From the NCBI RefSeq assembly GCF_014639075.1, contig NZ_BMFS01000006.1, forward strand, positions 62,001-126,000: 64,000 bases of DNA, written 5' to 3'. The DNA is from Glycocaulis albus. Lineage in GTDB: Bacteria > Pseudomonadota > Alphaproteobacteria > Caulobacterales > Maricaulaceae. The notes beneath the pieces are model-generated. The model was not told the origin of the DNA, searched no databases, and was given only the letters and a program-made list of their open reading frames with translations. The position numbers and the translations under genes are program-made. Position 1 is the stretch's first letter. Each line of letters begins with the position of its first letter. Of this stretch, positions 60,703 through 64,000 are shown piece by piece.

Positions 60703-62487
60703 TCACGCACTCTCCAGCATGGCAAGACCCGGCTCGAAAAGCGGGGCGGCGCCCATGCGGATTTCGCCCAGCAGGCCCGGCGCGGCGGCCAGCACCGTTT
60801 CGGCATAGATGCCCGCCAGCGCGATACGGTTCTCGGAGAAAGCCGCATCACCCTCGGCCTCTTTCAGGCGGCGCTGCGCGGCCACCGCGCCGACGCAAAG
60901 CAGCCAGCCGCCGGTGACCTCGCCGGTCAGCTTCAGGAAGGCGGTGGAGCCGGCCAGCCGGTCTTCCATGCCGGCCGATATCATCCAGCCTGTGGCCTCT
61001 TCCAGCGCATCGGCAGCGGGCTTCAGGCGCGCCGCCAGCTCGGGCAAAGCCGGGTTGGACGAGGTCTCGCAATCCTCGACCGTTTGGCGGATATCCTCGA
61101 TCAGCTCGGCAAAGGCGAGCCCGCCCTCCATGGACAGCTTGCGGCCTGACAGATCGATCGCCTGAATGCCGTTCGTGCCCTCATAGATCGGGGCGATGCG
61201 CGCATCGCGGTAATGCTGGGCGGCGCCCGTCTCCTCGATAAAGCCCATCCCGCCATGGATCTGCACGCCAAGCGAGGCGATCTCGACACCGAGATCGGTC
61301 GACCAGGCCTTGGCAACGGGGATCAGCAATTCCTCGCGCCGGCGCGACCAGGCCGCTTCCTTCTCGTCGCCGTGGTGCTCGGCCAGATCGCCTTCCACCG
61401 CCGCGTGGAAGCATATCGCGCGCGCCGCTTCGATCTTCGCTTTCATCAGCCCCAGCGTGCGGCGCACATCAGGATGATCGATGATCGCGTGCGGGGCAGG
61501 GCCTTCGCCGCCCGGCGCGCGGCCCTGACGGCGCTCTTTTGCAAACTCAAACGCCTGCTGATAGGCGCGCTCGGCAATGCCGACGCCCTGCACGCCGACA
61601 TTCAGGCGTGCCGAGTTCATCATGGTGAACATGGCGGCCATGCCGCGGTTTTCCTCGCCGATCAGCCAGCCGGTAGCGCCTGCATATTCCATTGTGCAGG
61701 TGGGAGAGCCGTGAATGCCCATCTTGTGTTCAAGGCCAATGGCTTTCACGCCATTGCGCTTGCCGGGATTACCGTTCTCATCGGGCAGGAATTTGGGCAC
61801 CAGGAAGAGCGAGATGCCCTTGGTGCCGGCCGGGCTGTCTGGCGTGCGCGCCAGCACCAGATGGATGATGTTTTCCGCGCAGTCATGCTCGCCCCAGGTG
61901 ATGTAGATTTTCTGTCCTGAAACCGCCCAGCTGCCATCGGCATTGGGTTCGGCTTTTGTGCGCAGCGCGCCGACATCAGAGCCGGCCTGCGGCTCGGTGA
62001 GGTTCATGGTGGCAGACCATTCACCCGAAATGATCTTGGGCAAATAGAGCGTGCGCTGCTCGTCAGAGCCATGGGCGATCAGCGCCTCGATGGCACCAAA
62101 GGAGAGCATCGGACCAAGGCCAAAGCTCATCGAGGCGCTCTGCAGCATCTCCATCAGCGCGCAGCCCAGCGCACGCGGCAGGCCCATCCCGCCATGCTCG
62201 GTGCCAAACTGCAGGCCCTGCCAGCCGCCCTCGACGAATTTGGCATAGGCCTCGGGGAAGCCGTCCGGGGTTTTCACCTCCCCGTCTTTCAGCGTGCAGC
62301 CCTGCTGGTCTGACGGCCAGTTCAGCGGCGCGATCACGTCATTGCACAGTTTTGCCGCCTCTTCGAGGATGGCGCCGGTCAGATCGCCGGAAAACTCCGG
62401 GAAAGCGCCGGTGGCGCGCACGCTGTCGAGCGCGGCGATTTCCTCAAGGCTGAAACGGATGTCGCGGACGGGCGCGCGATAGCTCAT
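60703..62487 (-). CDS. Acyl-CoA dehydrogenase, DmdC-like
   Basis: 594 residues, longer than ordinary acyl-CoA dehydrogenases because of a C-terminal extension. FAD/substrate segments MNLTEPQAGSDVGALRTKAE, KIYITWGEHDCAENIIHLVL and the C-terminal RDARIAPIYEGTNGIQAIDL with catalytic Glu are clear. N-terminal MSYRAPVRDIRFSLEEIA is typical of the 3-methylmercaptopropionyl-CoA dehydrogenase (DmdC) group, though many members act on other acyl-CoAs. Whether DMSP-derived substrates are used cannot be told without neighbours dmdB or dmdD, which are absent. Confidence 0.87.
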   Translation of the reverse strand: MSYRAPVRDIRFSLEEIAALDSVRATGAFPEFSGDLTGAILEEAAKLCNDVIAPLNWPSDQQGCTLKDGEVKTPDGFPEAYAKFVEGGWQGLQFGTEHGGMGLPRALGCALMEMLQSASMSFGLGPMLSFGAIEALIAHGSDEQRTLYLPKIISGEWSATMNLTEPQAGSDVGALRTKAEPNADGSWAVSGQKIYITWGEHDCAENIIHLVLARTPDSPAGTKGISLFLVPKFLPDENGNPGKRNGVKAIGLEHKMGIHGSPTCTMEYAGATGWLIGEENRGMAAMFTMMNSARLNVGVQGVGIAERAYQQAFEFAKERRQGRAPGGEGPAPHAIIDHPDVRRTLGLMKAKIEAARAICFHAAVEGDLAEHHGDEKEAAWSRRREELLIPVAKAWSTDLGVEIASLGVQIHGGMGFIEETGAAQHYRDARIAPIYEGTNGIQAIDLSGRKLSMEGGLAFAELIEDIRQTVEDCETSSNPALPELAARLKPAADALEEATGWMISAGMEDRLAGSTAFLKLTGEVTGGWLLCVGAVAAQRRLKEAEGDAAFSENRIALAGIYAETVLAAAPGLLGEIRMGAAPLFEPGLAMLESA

Positions 62488-62593
62488 GGACGTGTCTCCC
62501 GGTTCAGGTTTTTGCGACAGGGAACATAGCGCGGCGCGCGCCGAACGCGAGGGCGAAGCTGCGCGGCATGGGGGCGCGGGAGCTGATTCCACC

Positions 62594-62661
62594 CAGTGCT
62601 GGGTTTTCCCGACGAAAGTCGGGACCCAGAAAGGGCTGGGCACCGGCTTACGCCGGTGAAA
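62594..62661. repeat. Intergenic hairpins upstream of the YceI gene
   Basis: CCCAGTGCTGGG (62593-62604), CCCGACGAAAGTCGGG (about 62609-62624) and CACCGGCTTACGCCGGTG (about 62641-62658) follow one another in the 247-bp gap. They resemble the other GC-rich intergenic hairpins of this window. Confidence 0.55.
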
Positions 62662-62734
62662 CGAACAAGGGGGATCCATGACATCCCCGCCATCCGCCCT
62701 AGCTTTGCGTCAAGACTTGAAGGAGGCTTGTCCC

Positions 62735-63331
62735 ATGCGTCTTGTGCTTGCTGCGATAACGCTGCTGCTAGCGTCCTGCGTTTCCGCGCCGGTGACGGAT
62801 CCTGCCCGGCTGCCTGCGGGCGCGTGGGAGCTGGACGGCGAGCACACGAGCGTCACCTGGCAGGTGCGCCATCTGGGGCTCTCCTGGTACACGGCGCGCT
62901 TTGACGGCGTGCGCGCAAGCCTCGAGTTTGATCCTGTCCGCCCGGAAGACGCAGAACTGACCGCAATCGTGGACGCGGCCTCGGTCTCTACCGGTGATCC
63001 TGATTTTGACGAACTGTTGCGCGGCTCCGGCTGGCTGGATGCGGCTGACCATCCCGAAATTGTGTTCGTTTCCGAGAGGATAGTTGTAACAAGTGAGGTG
63101 ACAGGCGAGGTGCACGGCCTGCTCACCCTGAAAGGGGTGACCCGTCCTGTCATAATGGAAACAGAGTTTTACGGCGGCGTCTTCAATCCGCTAGTCCGGC
63201 GTAACATGCTGGGATTTAGAGGCTATTTCGAGATCGACCGCACGCAGTTCGATATTGGCCGCTTGCCAGGTAATTTCATTGGCGACACGGTGCGCCTATC
63301 CATCGAGGCGGAATTTATCGCAAGGGATTAG
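62735..63331 (+). CDS. YceI-family lipoprotein
   Basis: 198 residues from ATG 62735 (AGGAGG eight bases upstream). Lipobox in AAITLLLASCVS. The mature part is a YceI lipocalin-like barrel: WELDGEHTSVTWQVRHLGLS, TGDPDFDELLRGSGWLDAAD, GLLTLKGVTRPV and FEIDRTQFDIGRLPG. YceI proteins bind isoprenoid quinones or other lipids in the periplasm and are often paired with cytochrome b561, as here. Confidence 0.9.
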   Translation: MRLVLAAITLLLASCVSAPVTDPARLPAGAWELDGEHTSVTWQVRHLGLSWYTARFDGVRASLEFDPVRPEDAELTAIVDAASVSTGDPDFDELLRGSGWLDAADHPEIVFVSERIVVTSEVTGEVHGLLTLKGVTRPVIMETEFYGGVFNPLVRRNMLGFRGYFEIDRTQFDIGRLPGNFIGDTVRLSIEAEFIARD

Positions 63332-63337
63332 GGCGTG

Positions 63338-63922
63338 ATGACCACCACCACCGAAAAACCCCGCTACACGGCTGTCGCCATTGCGCTCCACTGGCTGATG
63401 GCGGTGATGCTGGTTGGCATGGTGTTCATGGGCTGGCGCATGGAGGACATGCGCGAAATGGCCCTGTCGGGCGATCTGTCCTTTGCCGAGGTGCAGGCCT
63501 ATTACAACTGGCACAAGACGATCGGGATCAGCCTTCTGGTGCTGGCTCTGGCCCGGCTCGGCTGGCGGCTGACCCACAAGGTGCCGCCGCTGCCCGAGGG
63601 CATGAAGCCGTGGGAAGTCATAGCCGCGCGCGGCACGCATATCGCCTTTTACGCGGTCATGATCGCCGTGCCGGTGCTGGGCTGGCTGACGGCCTCGGCG
63701 ACCAATTTCCCGAGCTATCTGGCCAATAATCCGGCGCTGGAACTGCCGCACCTGCCGGTGCCCAACGAGGCCTATGAACCGCTCGGCTCGATTCATGGCG
63801 CTGGCGGCTGGGTGATTTTTGCGCTGCTGGCCCTGCATGTGGGCGCGGCCCTTAAGCACCATTTCATCAACAGGGACGACGTGCTCACCCGCATGATCCC
63901 GTTTCTCAAACCCCGCGTATAA
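63338..63922 (+). CDS. Cytochrome b561
   Basis: 194-residue four-helix di-heme membrane protein. Heme-ligating histidines are expected in IALHWLMAVM, NWHKTIGISLLVL, GSIHGAGGWV and ALHVGAALKHHF. YceI-associated cytochromes b561 pass electrons from quinol to periplasmic acceptors such as superoxide. The start is six bases after the YceI stop; a GTG one codon earlier is also possible. Confidence 0.92.
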   Translation: MTTTTEKPRYTAVAIALHWLMAVMLVGMVFMGWRMEDMREMALSGDLSFAEVQAYYNWHKTIGISLLVLALARLGWRLTHKVPPLPEGMKPWEVIAARGTHIAFYAVMIAVPVLGWLTASATNFPSYLANNPALELPHLPVPNEAYEPLGSIHGAGGWVIFALLALHVGAALKHHFINRDDVLTRMIPFLKPRV

Positions 63923-63957
63923 ATATCAGAAAAACAACCGATAACGGAGACCTCCCC

Positions 63958-64000
63958 ATGATCCGTGCATCCATCGCCGCTTTTGCCTTTGCCCTGACCG
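63958..64000 (+). CDS. Start of a secreted protein, probably YceI family
   Basis: Only 14 codons (MIRASIAAFAFALT) fall inside the window, the beginning of a signal peptide, preceded by AACGGAGA. YceI genes commonly follow cytochrome b561, so a second YceI protein is the likely identity, but no domain is visible. Confidence 0.45.
   Translation, partial: MIRASIAAFAFALT

Overview
The window is a GC-rich chromosomal segment (codons end mostly in G or C) from an alphaproteobacterium. A Maricaulales/Hyphomonadaceae-type bacterium (Maricaulis, Oceanicaulis or Glycocaulis-like) is my best guess. The guess rests on gene content: a large TonB receptor of the Caulobacter/Xanthomonas type, an Entner-Doudoroff operon, MeaB, a Grx4/BolA pair, many outer-membrane or periplasmic lipoproteins, and GC-rich intergenic hairpin repeats. 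No rRNA, tRNA, CRISPR array, phage or insertion sequence was seen.

Layout. 0-13 kb is housekeeping and scattered metabolism: MeaB, isocitrate dehydrogenase, TrmJ, ribosomal protein S4, Grx4/BolA, an M28 peptidase lipoprotein, a thioesterase, glutaryl-CoA dehydrogenase, an amidohydrolase lipoprotein and MgtE. 13-21 kb holds a DUF883/YqjE-like stress-membrane pair, an APC permease / Na+ symporter / amine oxidase run, an anchored nitrilase-fold protein, and a PhnA-like membrane protein preceded by a 24-residue membrane microprotein.

21-43.5 kb is the centrepiece, a pectin/uronic-acid utilisation locus. It encodes a pectate-lyase lipoprotein, a TRAP transporter (DctPQM), a TonB receptor, UxaC, KduI, KduD, UxaA, a UxuB/UxaB-type reductase, KdgK, Eda, Edd, Pgl, Zwf, an MhpD/FAH-fold enzyme and a LacI-family regulator. 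Six near-identical 17-bp sites containing the exact 11-mer ATGACACCGGT lie in the promoter regions of uxaA, uxaC, the TonB receptor (two sites), pel/FAH and zwf. They define a candidate LacI-type regulon that covers polymer cleavage, import, uronate conversion and the Entner-Doudoroff pathway. In outline, lyase products pass through KduI and KduD to KDG; galacturonate or glucuronate passes through UxaC, the reductase and UxaA to KDG; KdgK makes KDPG and Eda cleaves it.

44-53 kb is a metal-resistance operon: a BlaI-type repressor and a short M56 sensor protease without a beta-lactam-binding domain, then outer-membrane channel, adaptor and heavy-metal RND pump, then an internally duplicated, very His-rich periplasmic protein and a small membrane protein. 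53-64 kb returns to scattered genes: DusA, a TauE/SafE permease, a solitary HTH protein with a leaderless-type promoter, enoyl-CoA hydratase, a TIGR03862-type flavoprotein, an SDR, signal peptidase I, YbjQ, a DmdC-like acyl-CoA dehydrogenase, YceI and cytochrome b561. A second secreted protein, probably another YceI, is cut by the window end.

Two families of intergenic GC-rich hairpins recur between genes, and a 43-bp element is present twice in inverted orientation around 57.2 and 60.6 kb.
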